Below, piece by piece: positions 8,700 to 16,504 of a stretch of DNA of 64,000 bases. The stretch spans positions 201,266-265,265 of the forward strand of contig NZ_JACJFM010000003.1 in the NCBI RefSeq assembly GCF_014164585.1, given 5' to 3'. The notes beneath the pieces were generated by a model that worked only from the letters and a program-made list of their open reading frames with translations, was not told the origin of the DNA and searched no databases. Made by a program: the position numbers and the translations under genes. Source of the DNA: Oceanospirillum sediminis. GTDB taxonomy: Bacteria > Pseudomonadota > Gammaproteobacteria > Pseudomonadales > Halomonadaceae. Numbering within the stretch: position 1 is the stretch's first letter; each line of letters begins with the position of its first letter.

Positions 8700-9500
8700 A
8701 TGCTATTTTCTGACATAAATCTGCTTCGACATTTTTTATTTCATCGCACATCAGTCATTTTTATTACTCTGCTGGCACTGATGATACTCCCTGTTCACTC
8801 TGTTCTGGCTGAGTCAGAGACACTGCTGCTGGCTAAGGCAAATCAAATACAGGCTTCGAACGAAAGTCGTTTGTTATCGCTGATAGGGGCAGATAAGGCA
8901 CTGGTTTTTGCTGGTGCTCAGTATACGCAGGAGCAAACCTGTCCGAAGATATTAAGGCATGAGTTCAGAAAACTGGATAAATCGGACTATCAAAGCCTTT
9001 GCGAGTACTCTGGCAAGCTTATTCTGGTAGTGAATACTGCCAGTAAATGCGCCTATACCCCGCAATATAAGGGGCTGGAAAAACTCTGGCAGGCGTATAA
9101 AGATCAGGGGCTGGTGGTGTTAGGTTTCCCGGCCAATAATTTTGCAGGTCAGGAACCGGGTGATGATCAGCAGATCAGAAACTTCTGTGAAGTGGCATAT
9201 GGCGTCAGTTTCCCTATGTTCAGTAAAACAGAAGTGACCGGACACAGGGCCACAGATTTTTATCGTCAGCTGGCACAGGCAGCCGGTGAGCCGCCGGGCT
9301 GGAATTTTCATAAGTACCTGATTGCTCCCGATGGCAAAGTGCTGGCCAGTTTCCGAAGCCATATCGAGCCAGAACATCCTGAACTGCTTAATATGATCAG
9401 TCGGTATTTGCCTGGTACTCAGGGCCATCAGCTGTCCCGTAATACCTATATTGATGGTGCTGACTCTTATGGCTATGGCTCTTATGGTGCTGGCTTTTAA
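8700..9500 (+). CDS. Glutathione peroxidase family protein, exported
   Basis: 266 residues. A hydrophobic export signal spans about residues 16-38 (SVIFITLLALMILPVHSVLA), then a spacer of about 65 residues, then a thioredoxin-fold peroxidase domain: LVVNTASKCAYTPQY with the peroxidatic Cys (Cys, not Sec), LGFPANNFAGQEPG with the resolving-partner glutamine block, and PPGWNFHKYLI with the catalytic Trp-Asn. It reduces hydroperoxides in the periplasm, probably with a thioredoxin-type donor. The tail GADSYGYGSYGAGF is Gly/Tyr-rich. ATG 8700 has AGGAGG eight bases upstream and is preferred to the GTG/ATG region at 8679. The ABC1 kinase gene follows after 43 bases. Confidence 0.85.
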   Translation: MLFSDINLLRHFLFHRTSVIFITLLALMILPVHSVLAESETLLLAKANQIQASNESRLLSLIGADKALVFAGAQYTQEQTCPKILRHEFRKLDKSDYQSLCEYSGKLILVVNTASKCAYTPQYKGLEKLWQAYKDQGLVVLGFPANNFAGQEPGDDQQIRNFCEVAYGVSFPMFSKTEVTGHRATDFYRQLAQAAGEPPGWNFHKYLIAPDGKVLASFRSHIEPEHPELLNMISRYLPGTQGHQLSRNTYIDGADSYGYGSYGAGF

Positions 9501-9543
9501 CCGTAATAGTCAGATAACCCGACCAACCAGAAAAGGATGAGCT

Positions 9544-10926
9544 ATGTCCCGTGAAACCGGAAAAAGTGCCCCGGTACCCAGCAGCCGTTTGTCTCGCATG
9601 ATGCATTTAGGCGGTCTGGCCAGTCGTATTGCCGGTAATGTCGCGGTGGAGACCGGGCGTCACCTGCTCAAAGGTCAGAAACCGGAACTGAATGATCTGC
9701 TATTGAACACCACTAACCTGTCCCATGTGGCAGACAAACTGGCCAGTATGCGTGGTGCGGCGATGAAAATGGGACAGCTGATTTCAATGGATGCCGGTAC
9801 GGTGTTGCCTCGGGAGCTGGCGGAGATTCTGGATCGTTTGCGCTCTGATGCTGTGACGATGCCGCCCAGTCAGCTGATTGCGTCCCTGAACCGGAACTGG
9901 GGCGAAGGCTGGGATCAGCGGTTTAAACGTTTCTCTTTTCAGCCGATGGCCGCGGCATCTATTGGTCAGGTACATAAAGCGGTTGATAAGAAAGGTCATG
10001 AGCTGGCGATTAAAGTGCAGTATCCCGGTGTGCGTCAGAGCATTGATAGCGATCTGGATAATGTATATGGCTTACTGAAGTTCAGTGGCATTCTGCCCAA
10101 AGAACTGGATCTGGAGCCTGTGTTACAGGAAGCCCGTTATCAGTTACATCAGGAAGCCAATTATCAACAGGAAGGTCAGAACCTGCAGGACTACCAGCAA
10201 TATCTGAACAGCCTGAGTCAGTTTGAACACTGTGTGGTGCCGGGCTTTTATCCTGAGTTATCAACCGAAGAGATTCTGTGTATGGACTTTATTCACGGTC
10301 AGCCACTGGAATTGGCCGTGATGAATGACAGAGCGCTGGCAAATCGGGTGATGACTCAGCTGTTTGAGCTTTTCTTTGCTGAGTTACTGACCTTTCATTG
10401 TGTCCAGACTGACCCTAACCTGGCCAATTATCAACTGGAAGAAGGCACACAAAAGCTGGTATTGCTGGACCTGGGGGCGCTGTGTCGTTATCCCCCAGAG
10501 TTTGTGGCGACTTACAAAGCTGCCATTGTTGCTGCTCAGAATGAAGATAAAGATAAACTGTTATCGGCTCTGGAGCAGCTTGGTTTTTTTGAACAGGCGC
10601 AGACGGAGCAGAATCTGGAGATTATCCTGTCGATTCTGATGATGGCTGCTGAGCCGTTACGACACGATGGCCCTTATGATTTCGCCCGCTCGGATCTGGC
10701 TCAGCGTATCCGGGACAAGGGAATGGGCATTAGCCGTGACCCCAGTGCCTGGCACACACCGCCACCGGAAGTGATTTTTCTGCATCGAAAAATGGGTGGG
10801 TTGTATCTGATGGCGACAAAATTGCGCGCATGTGTGGATATTCGTGCTGTATTTGAACCTTATTGTGCCGACGTTGAGCTGAATAGTGAAAAAAACTTGT
10901 TGCCATCCATTTTCTACCCTCTCTGA
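9544..10926 (+). CDS. ABC1/AarF/UbiB-family atypical kinase (3' end altered by island)
   Basis: 460 residues. ABC1-family hallmarks: KMGQLISMD (KxGQ motif) near residue 78, the Ala-rich loop AAASIGQVHKA near 140, the VAIK-type lysine in LAIKVQYPG, and LLDLGALCRY at the DFG position. The usual HTDPHPGN block reads QTDPNLAN here, a marked departure. Family members support ubiquinone synthesis or lipid homeostasis. AAGGATG precedes the start. The final ~30 codons lie in the left copy of a duplicated segment; a second diverged copy of this 3' end is found at 16279-16368, so the present C-terminus (ending SIFYPL) was probably supplied or changed by integration of the island. Confidence 0.85.
   Translation: MSRETGKSAPVPSSRLSRMMHLGGLASRIAGNVAVETGRHLLKGQKPELNDLLLNTTNLSHVADKLASMRGAAMKMGQLISMDAGTVLPRELAEILDRLRSDAVTMPPSQLIASLNRNWGEGWDQRFKRFSFQPMAAASIGQVHKAVDKKGHELAIKVQYPGVRQSIDSDLDNVYGLLKFSGILPKELDLEPVLQEARYQLHQEANYQQEGQNLQDYQQYLNSLSQFEHCVVPGFYPELSTEEILCMDFIHGQPLELAVMNDRALANRVMTQLFELFFAELLTFHCVQTDPNLANYQLEEGTQKLVLLDLGALCRYPPEFVATYKAAIVAAQNEDKDKLLSALEQLGFFEQAQTEQNLEIILSILMMAAEPLRHDGPYDFARSDLAQRIRDKGMGISRDPSAWHTPPPEVIFLHRKMGGLYLMATKLRACVDIRAVFEPYCADVELNSEKNLLPSIFYPL
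10817..10903 (+). repeat. Left copy of the island boundary repeat (attL-like)
   Basis: Begins CAAAATTGCGCGC and encodes KLRACVDIRAVFEPY in the kinase frame. Similar over about 85 bases to 16280-16365 with scattered substitutions, many at third codon positions. Confidence 0.65.
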
Positions 10927-11481
10927 AAAAGCGTTCATTTTGCTATAACACACACTTAACGTCGAGGAGTATCTATTTTTAATGCACTTTGGGTCTCTAA
11001 TTAAGAAAAAATATTATTTCTGTAATTGGTTGTAATTGACTTTTTATATTGCATAATATTTTTTATATAGGGTTTGGAATGCTTTTGAGTTAATGTCTTG
11101 TTATTTTTATTTGGTTTTCCATGAAATAGTTATAATGGTGAAAGAATAATTTAAAATAACGAAGAAAGTGAATGATTAGTACTTGATGGATAGTAAAAAT
11201 CACCTTGGGCCAAAAGCTTTTTTGATTATTAGATTAAGTTGATGAGTATTTTAGGCCAAATTTTGCAATGTTGAAAGTATACCTGCTATAGAATGGTAAA
11301 TTGATTTAAGAGTGAGAGTGGTTTTTTGATTTTTCATGGTTGTTTGGTATGAATGGATTGGGGAAATATTTGGAAGAAATAGTCTGTAAATAGAAGGTGG
11401 TAGGTTTTATTATGATGATGAATATTTATTGTGTTTTTTTAATATTATAAGTGGTTTTAGCTATCTAGATGTGAGAGACGT
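10927..11481 (+). other. 555-base AT-rich intergenic region of the island
   Basis: No convincing gene in any frame. It begins just after the kinase stop with CACACTTAACGTCGAGGA at 10951-10968, which matches the arms of the inverted repeat at 14583-14698. Several T-rich runs and TATAAT-like hexamers are present, as expected of AT-rich DNA; the promoter of the downstream cassette must lie here, but I cannot assign it. Confidence 0.5.
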
Positions 11482-12444
11482 ATGCCGGAGTACTTTGAAG
11501 AAGATACTTTAGATGATTTGCTTAATAAGGTCACGAAGAAGGTTCTATGTTGTGGAAGTAAGCTCAATCCTAGTAGAGGGCAGATGCGAGAGCTTTTTGG
11601 TGTCAGTATTGTTCTTAAAAATCCTCGAGCTAGGCTAAGTCGTAGTGAGTCTAGAGGCAAAGTGCTCAGTGCATTGGGAGAGTTGCTGTGGTATTTGTCA
11701 GGGGAGAGCAAGTTAGAATTTATTCAATACTACCTTAGTAAGTACGAAGAAGAATCAGATGATGGTGTCTTAGTTAGAAGCGGTTATGGTGATAGGCTTT
11801 TTAAGTATAATAATATAAATCAAATCGATAATGTTATAGAAACTTTAAAGAGAAAGTCTTCTTCAAGAAGGGCTGTTGTACAAATATTTGATGGGAGTGA
11901 TTTAGCTGGGAATTATAGCTCAATACCATGTACCTGCCTTTTTCAGTTTGCTATTAGAAATGGTAGGCTGCATATGATTACTTATATGAGATCAAATGAT
12001 ATACATTTAGGATTGCCGCATGACATATTTTCATTCACAATGATTCAGGAGATTATTGCAAAATCTATAGGTTGTGATATTGGTGAATATCAGCATTTTG
12101 TAGGTAGTTTGCATCTTTATGAAAGAAATGTTGATGCTGCAGAGCAATACTTGTCTGAAGGGTTTCATGATCAGATCGAAATGGATGCAATGCCAGATTC
12201 AGATCCTTGGGAAGCTATTAAGGTAGTATTGTCATTTGAAGAAAAATTGAGAGTATCAAGCTGCAGTCTTAATATCCCAGAGGAATTACATGAATACTGG
12301 AAAGATATATGTAGATTGTTGGTTGTGTTTAAATATATAAAGAACAAAAAAAGTGAGCTGCTGCCTGGATGTGTTGATACAATAAGTAATGATTACTTGA
12401 AGCTGTATGTGAGGGATAAAATTCATAGCTTTCTATCAGAGTAA
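11482..12444 (+). CDS. Thymidylate synthase homologue, predicted dCMP-type (Asn to Asp)
   Basis: 320 residues. The TS fold is recognisable throughout: ELLWYLSGE (E. coli ELLWFLQGD, with Glu58), SGYGDRLF (YGxxW block), SSRRAVV (phosphate-binding Arg pair), SIPCTCLFQF with the nucleophilic Cys, RSNDIHLGLPHDIFS, and SLHLYERN with the His/Tyr pair. In RSND..LPHDI the residue equal to E. coli Asn177 is Asp. That substitution is established as the switch from dUMP to dCMP in T4 dCMP hydroxymethylase and in engineered TS. So this enzyme probably methylates or hydroxymethylates dCMP (or a related nucleotide). First gene of the island cassette; the chromosome should carry its own thyA elsewhere. No strong SD before ATG 11482. 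Confidence 0.82.
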   Translation: MPEYFEEDTLDDLLNKVTKKVLCCGSKLNPSRGQMRELFGVSIVLKNPRARLSRSESRGKVLSALGELLWYLSGESKLEFIQYYLSKYEEESDDGVLVRSGYGDRLFKYNNINQIDNVIETLKRKSSSRRAVVQIFDGSDLAGNYSSIPCTCLFQFAIRNGRLHMITYMRSNDIHLGLPHDIFSFTMIQEIIAKSIGCDIGEYQHFVGSLHLYERNVDAAEQYLSEGFHDQIEMDAMPDSDPWEAIKVVLSFEEKLRVSSCSLNIPEELHEYWKDICRLLVVFKYIKNKKSELLPGCVDTISNDYLKLYVRDKIHSFLSE

Positions 12445-12520
12445 CTTTAAATTGCTTGATTTTTCTTCAGTGGACGTAATATATTTGAACTATACTTTAG
12501 TAAGTTTAAGGTGCTTAGCT

Positions 12521-12814
12521 TTGGCCGTATATGTCGATAATGTCAGGATTCCATGGAGGGGTAGAAAATGGTGCCATCTTGTAGCTGACTCTACAGATGA
12601 GTTACATGATTTTGCTAGGATATTGGGTCTGAAAAGAGCTTGGTTTCAGCCAAACGCCTCTTACCCTCATTATGATATTACAATCGAAACCCGTGAAATT
12701 GCTTTACGAATGGGGGCAATAGAAGGGTCTCGGAAAGAAATCATAAGATGTGCTCGTAAAATGAAGGAAGAGATGTGTGGTGTTCATGTTCAACAATTAT
12801 CTCTGCTTTTATAA
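12521..12814 (+). CDS. DUF4031-family small protein
   Basis: About 97 residues beginning (TTG) AVYVDNVRIPWRG, followed by WCHLVADSTDELHDFA, LGLKRAWFQ, HYDIT and a C-terminal IALRMGA. This is the pattern of DUF4031, a short family with conserved Asp, His and Tyr residues and no firmly known function. The frame is open from 12452, but AAGGTG at 12508-12513 is well placed for the TTG at 12521, where the conserved domain starts. It lies 76 bases after the TS-like gene and directly before the next gene, so it is likely part of the same operon. Related proteins occur beside phage and mobile-element nucleotide genes; a role in base handling is inference. Confidence 0.6.
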   Translation: MAVYVDNVRIPWRGRKWCHLVADSTDELHDFARILGLKRAWFQPNASYPHYDITIETREIALRMGAIEGSRKEIIRCARKMKEEMCGVHVQQLSLLL

Positions 12815-12820
12815 CTAATA

Positions 12821-13636
12821 ATGGGAGCTTTTGGATGTATGGACTCTATAGAAATTATATCGGAATTAATCTCTAGGATTGATAAATATAATTTGAAAGA
12901 AACATCTGTCATTCCATGGGCAGCACCAATTGTTTCATTTGGGGATATTTCTTGCGCAAAAGTTGCAACATTAGGTTTGAATCCAAGCAATCTAGAGTAT
13001 GTAGATTCGAAAGGTATAGAGCTTACAGGAGTAAATCGTCGATTTCATACTTTAACATCATTAAATATTGAAAATTGGCATGAAATAAATGACGAGCATA
13101 TAGATTTAATACTTTGTTCTTGTAATGATTACTTTAATCATAATCCATATGATGCATGGTTCAATGTTCTTGAAAAACTTTTTTTAGAAAACGGTCATAC
13201 TTATTATGGAATGTTTTCTGATTTGGTTCATTTAGATTTAGTTCCATTTGTTACTGAAAAGAAATGGGCTAAACTTTCTCATGTGCAGCGAAGTAAGTTG
13301 TTAGAAGTTTCGGGGGATGTACTAGGCTATATATTGAGAGGTAATGATATAAGGTTTTTGGTTTTGAATGGTCAGTCGGTAATTAATCATTTAGAATATA
13401 TAAGTGATGTTAGGTTTGATAAGGAAGTTATGCCTGATTGGGAACTACCTCGTAAAAAAGGTAATGGCATTGCTGGTTACTCATATATAGGGAAGTTAAA
13501 CAGAATTCTTAGTGTTGATTTGGAAAAAGAGATAATTGTTTTAGGTTTTAATCATAATTTACAAAGTAGCTTTGGTGTTACCAAAGGTGTAAAAAAGTCT
13601 ATTGAATTGTGGGTTTCAAAAGAAATAGGACGGTAA
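12821..13636 (+). CDS. Hypothetical protein, possibly uracil-DNA-glycosylase-like
   Basis: 271 residues (253 if the ATG at 12839, which has GGGAG 11 bases upstream, is used). VATLGLNPSNLEYVD sits where UDG-superfamily proteins carry the water-activating loop (GxNPS-like), FLVLNGQSVINHL resembles the second core strand and helix, and LGFNHNLQSSFGV near the end could correspond to the DNA-intercalation loop. These resemblances are weak and the family is not certain. No signal peptide or membrane segment. Starts 7 bases after the DUF4031 gene and ends one base before the next start, so the four genes are tightly linked. Confidence 0.45.
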   Translation: MGAFGCMDSIEIISELISRIDKYNLKETSVIPWAAPIVSFGDISCAKVATLGLNPSNLEYVDSKGIELTGVNRRFHTLTSLNIENWHEINDEHIDLILCSCNDYFNHNPYDAWFNVLEKLFLENGHTYYGMFSDLVHLDLVPFVTEKKWAKLSHVQRSKLLEVSGDVLGYILRGNDIRFLVLNGQSVINHLEYISDVRFDKEVMPDWELPRKKGNGIAGYSYIGKLNRILSVDLEKEIIVLGFNHNLQSSFGVTKGVKKSIELWVSKEIGR

Positions 13637-13637
13637 A

Positions 13638-14579
13638 GTGAAGAAGCTGACAGGGAGGAATCGTGAACTCTTTAATTCATTAAGTTCTAGGATTATGGAG
13701 TTTCATGATCGCCACGAGCCTTTGCCTGGTATTTTACATGACCAGCAATTAGATGTATTTGTTTATCAAATTATTGATAGTATTCGGAGAGTAGAGTTTG
13801 CTTCTCAGATAGGTAGTCGAAATGACTCCCATCGTCGTATGGATCCAAATGATGAAATGTTTGATCCACTAAAAGCAGCAAAACTACACTTTAGTGATGG
13901 AAATATTGATGAGGCCTGTTGGTTGGTATTTTTAGCAACTCATTGTGGCAAGCATGCGATAGATGGGTGGAAGTTGTCTCGGGATATATATGGAATGTCA
14001 GGAAAAAATATTATGAGCTGGGAGTGGGCTTGTAATAATCAGTACTATATAGAACAATGGATGAGTGATCATTTTGATAGATCTTCAACTGGACGATTTG
14101 GTAATCATAGAAAATATGAAACCTTAGACTCATCATCTAGAGTGTCAACAGCTAATGTTCTTCAAAGCTATATAAAGTGGGTTCAGCGAGAAGGTGGGCA
14201 TGAAGCTCTAATTCAGAATGCTAGTATAAATACAGGAGGTAACCCTCGATCTATGTTTCGTTGGCTGTATAATAATATGGATGTGCTTAGATTTGGGCGT
14301 ACAGGTAAATTTGATTTTTTAACAATGCTAGCGAAACTTGGCATTGTTAATATTGAAGCAGACTCTACGTATTTATGGGAGGCTTCGGGTCCTCTTGATG
14401 GAGCTCGCCTTTTGTTTTTTGGGTCAAAAAATTCTTCCCTCAATACCCTCTCTTCCAGAGAGCTTGATCAAAAACTGATCCAGCTCGCTGATTTCTTAGG
14501 AATTGGAATGCAAGAAATGGAAGACTCCCTTTGTAATTGGCAAAAAAATCCTAACAGGTATAATCACTTTAGGGGCTAA
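13638..14579 (+). CDS. Possible alpha-glutamyl/putrescinyl thymine pyrophosphorylase-like protein
   Basis: 313 residues from a GTG with AGGACGG upstream. The C-terminal half contains FGRTGKFDFLTMLAKLG, then IEADSTYLWEASGPLDGARLLFFG. I associate this block with proteins labelled alpha-glutamyl/putrescinyl thymine pyrophosphorylase (clade 3), which were predicted by comparative genomics to act in thymine hypermodification. I recall the pattern rather than having searched it, so the call is tentative. The N-terminal half (FHDRHEPLPGI, GNIDEACWLVFLATHCGKH) is helical and unrecognised. Last gene of the plus-strand cassette; ends in a convergent region with a long inverted repeat. Confidence 0.42.
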   Translation: MKKLTGRNRELFNSLSSRIMEFHDRHEPLPGILHDQQLDVFVYQIIDSIRRVEFASQIGSRNDSHRRMDPNDEMFDPLKAAKLHFSDGNIDEACWLVFLATHCGKHAIDGWKLSRDIYGMSGKNIMSWEWACNNQYYIEQWMSDHFDRSSTGRFGNHRKYETLDSSSRVSTANVLQSYIKWVQREGGHEALIQNASINTGGNPRSMFRWLYNNMDVLRFGRTGKFDFLTMLAKLGIVNIEADSTYLWEASGPLDGARLLFFGSKNSSLNTLSSRELDQKLIQLADFLGIGMQEMEDSLCNWQKNPNRYNHFRG

Positions 14580-14582
14580 ATT

Positions 14583-14698
14583 AATACTATAAGGCTTCTC
14601 GACGTTAGGTGTGGATTTATTGAAATGATTCCAATCTGAGCAAATAATCAGCCAGTAAATCAAATCCACACGCAACGTCGAAGAACCTATTATAATAC
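14583..14698. repeat. Long imperfect inverted repeat between convergent island gene blocks
   Basis: Left arm 14583-14618 contains GACGTTAGGTGTGGATTT; right arm 14662-14698 contains AAATCCACACGCAACGTC, pairing at 16 of 18 positions, with weaker pairing extending outward through TAATACTATAA/TATTATAATACTA. The loop is about 43 bases. A third single-arm copy lies at 10951-10968. It may act as a bidirectional terminator for the two gene blocks or be a remnant of a mobile-element end. Confidence 0.65.
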
Positions 14699-15805
14699 TA
14701 GTTGGTTAATGTGTTCTTCAGAATATCTTTCTTTAAGTTTATTGTTATGACTTTTCTTGCATTTGTTTGAATGTTGCATTTGACCAACAACAATACCTGG
14801 GGATATCCCTAAAGTTTTAGAAAAACTAAGAATAGCTCTATAACTGCTTTGTGGGTTTAGCTTCGAAAACTCAGCCTGATATTCTTTTGGGATTAAGGTA
14901 TCAAATGCAAAATCATTAGCCTCTTTTTCAATTTCTTTATTTGCATTAGGCTGGTTTTCATTGTCAACTAATATGCTGTTGTTTTCTTTTAAATATCTTT
15001 CATGAAGAACTAAATGTCCTGCCTCATGAAAAAAGGAAAACCAAAACTGATCATCAGATAGGCCTCTAAAACTAAGAATCATCAAAGCTTTATTTTCTGA
15101 AATAAATCGAACTGCTCCACTGGCTCTGCAGCCTTCAGGTTCTCTTGCAACAACAAGAGCTACACCACTATCAGCACAGATTCTGCGCATCTCTGGTATA
15201 AATTTTGAGGGTTCTTTTTGGCAGCTCAGTTTTTTGATTTCTGGTAAGCTTTCTTTAAATCTTTTTTTATTCCATGCTGAGCAATGAATTGAATTAGAAT
15301 CTATCTCGCCTTTTCTTAGCCAGGTAATCGTTGCTATGTCATTAATACTATATGCTGTGGACTGTCTGAATGCTGTTACATTGGTTTTATTAATATAAAT
15401 ATCATACCAGTCTGATACCGATGTTACGTCGAAAAAATTAAGACAAGCTGTAAGTTTTTCTTTCTTACTAAATTTTCTATCAAACCAGCCACGTTTGATC
15501 ATATCGCTTATAGGTAATTGATTAAGCCATTCTTCATTTTTTTTTATTTGTTTAAGAGATAGCCTATATTGCGTTTCCCGAGATATCCAAAACTTTGACG
15601 GAGCTCCTAGGGTCTTAGATAACAGGCACGCAAGATCATCATTTATTTCCAATGATCCTTTTATTAAGCTCTCTGTATCGATTACAGATTTTCTAATGCT
15701 GTGAGCAAAATACTCGATCGACCAATCTCTTTCTTCTAAGAATTCTTTAATGGTCTCACCAGGAGGGCAAGCCCACTCAGGACGAAAGCTTTGTAAATTA
15801 TCCAT
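14690..15805 (-). CDS. HigA-like HTH fused to ImmA/IrrE metallopeptidase (DUF955)
   Basis: 371 residues. Residues 1-75 form an XRE/HigA-type helix-turn-helix (PPGETIKEFLEERDWSIEYF, LIKGSLEINDDLACLLSKTLG, PSKFWISRE). The C-terminal half carries FFHEAGHLVLHE, the HExxH zinc site of ImmA/IrrE peptidases, with a downstream acidic EKEANDFAFDTLIP supplying the third ligand. Such fusions act as antitoxin/regulators that cleave a repressor or partner. It overlaps the end of the upstream toxin-like gene by 8 bases, the usual arrangement of HigB-HigA pairs. It probably controls the island's toxin module or a switch in the island. Confidence 0.8.
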   Translation of the reverse strand: MDNLQSFRPEWACPPGETIKEFLEERDWSIEYFAHSIRKSVIDTESLIKGSLEINDDLACLLSKTLGAPSKFWISRETQYRLSLKQIKKNEEWLNQLPISDMIKRGWFDRKFSKKEKLTACLNFFDVTSVSDWYDIYINKTNVTAFRQSTAYSINDIATITWLRKGEIDSNSIHCSAWNKKRFKESLPEIKKLSCQKEPSKFIPEMRRICADSGVALVVAREPEGCRASGAVRFISENKALMILSFRGLSDDQFWFSFFHEAGHLVLHERYLKENNSILVDNENQPNANKEIEKEANDFAFDTLIPKEYQAEFSKLNPQSSYRAILSFSKTLGISPGIVVGQMQHSNKCKKSHNNKLKERYSEEHINQLVL

Positions 15806-16184
15806 GACTCTCTATCCTTAATAGCTTAACTCTATGAACTTTACTCCAATTAGTCGTACCGTCTGCATTTTTAGGAGGGGTTGCATGTCCACAAACGAGT
15901 ACTAATTTATTTTGATTCATAAGAGTTATCTCTATTCTACCATTAGTTTCATTATCCAGTGCTTTTGACATGCCTGGTAACTCAAATAGATCAGAAAAGT
16001 CTGTTGCCGCAGATAAATCGGCAAGCCATCTTTTAAGTTTATTTGACAAAGCAGTACCAAAATGATCTTGGGCTCGATGCTCATGTATGCAGAGCTCTCG
16101 AAGCTCTTCGTCCTCAAATCTTAGCTCCAAAGGCGATGTTCTCTCTGTATTTGCAAATTCGACTGGTCCATACAGGTAACGCAA
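15798..16184 (-). CDS. HigB/RelE-like toxin
   Basis: Up to 128 residues. The core FGTALSNKLKRWLADLSAATDFSDLFEL, broken here as NKLKRWLADLSAA and DLFELPGMSKAL, then NGRIEITL and a final HRVKLLRIE strand, follows the RelE/HigB (ParE-superfamily) plan of two helices and a sheet; these toxins are ribosome-dependent mRNases. The only start for the full frame is a TTG at 16184; a TTG near 16130 preceded by AGAGAG would give a shorter and more typical protein. It is the first gene of a two-gene operon with the HigA-ImmA protein. The longer-than-usual loop GHATPPKNADGTTNW before the last strand is unusual. Confidence 0.6.
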   Translation of the reverse strand: MRYLYGPVEFANTERTSPLELRFEDEELRELCIHEHRAQDHFGTALSNKLKRWLADLSAATDFSDLFELPGMSKALDNETNGRIEITLMNQNKLVLVCGHATPPKNADGTTNWSKVHRVKLLRIESHG

Positions 16185-16455
16185 CCTTGAATTTTACATG
16201 ATTTAGCCTATTTCATAAATTACTTAAACTGCCAATTGCAATATTTATATCAGGTTCTTTTTACATCGAGTTTTGTTGTCAAAATTGCGCGCTTGTGTGG
16301 ATATCCGTGCTTTATTTGAGCCTTATCGTGACAGCGCTGAGCAAAATAGCGAAACCGCAGTGCCTTGATTCAACGGATATCTTGCTGGCAAAGGCGAAAA
16401 ATAATATCGGATTTAGTCAGGAAGTACTGGCAATAATTTTTTTACTGGATAAAAA
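16185..16455. other. Island right junction and intergenic region
   Basis: Holds the promoter side of the toxin-antitoxin pair (AT-rich, to about 16279), then the rebuilt kinase gene end (16279-16368), then about 85 bases leading to the SOS box. No further gene seen. Confidence 0.5.
16279..16368 (+). pseudogene. Displaced 3' end of the ABC1 kinase gene (attR-like)
   Basis: In frame this reads SKLRACVDIRALFEPYRDSAEQN then SETAVP and stop, matching the C-terminus of the intact kinase (TKLRACVDIRAVFEPYCADVELN). No start or upstream domain is present. It marks the right edge of the island and is probably the original chromosomal 3' end. Confidence 0.8.
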
Positions 16456-16475
16456 TACTGTATAAAACAACAGTA
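16456..16475. promoter_or_regulatory. LexA (SOS) box
   Basis: TACTGTATAAAACAACAGTA fits the gammaproteobacterial SOS consensus CTGT-N8-ACAG exactly, with flanking TA on both sides. It lies 30 bases before the start of the LexA/UmuD-like gene and should make it damage-inducible. Confidence 0.88.
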
Positions 16476-16504
16476 TTGCCGGATGCGGTTATTCAGGAGT
16501 CATT

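Larger units (their letters stand above)
10830..16292. mobile_element. AT-rich genomic island inserted in the 3' end of the ABC1 kinase gene
   Basis: The 13-base sequence CAAAATTGCGCGC occurs at 10817-10829 inside the kinase gene and again at 16280-16292, followed in both places by TGTGTGGATAT and about 70 further similar bases. The segment between is much more AT-rich than the flanks and holds six genes in two opposite blocks. This is the pattern left by site-specific integration into a gene's 3' end, with the gene end rebuilt. I see no integrase or transposase, so it would need helper functions or is a decayed element. Confidence 0.7.

Noticed and set aside
14583..14698. Integron attC site at the mid-island inverted repeat
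   Set aside because: GTTAGGT fits an R' core, but the order is GTT...AAC instead of AAC...GTT, the second core is ACGCAAC (one mismatch), and no integron integrase is present.
10830..16292. tRNA-gene insertion site for the island
   Set aside because: No tRNA is recognisable at either edge; the duplicated DNA is coding sequence of the ABC1 kinase.
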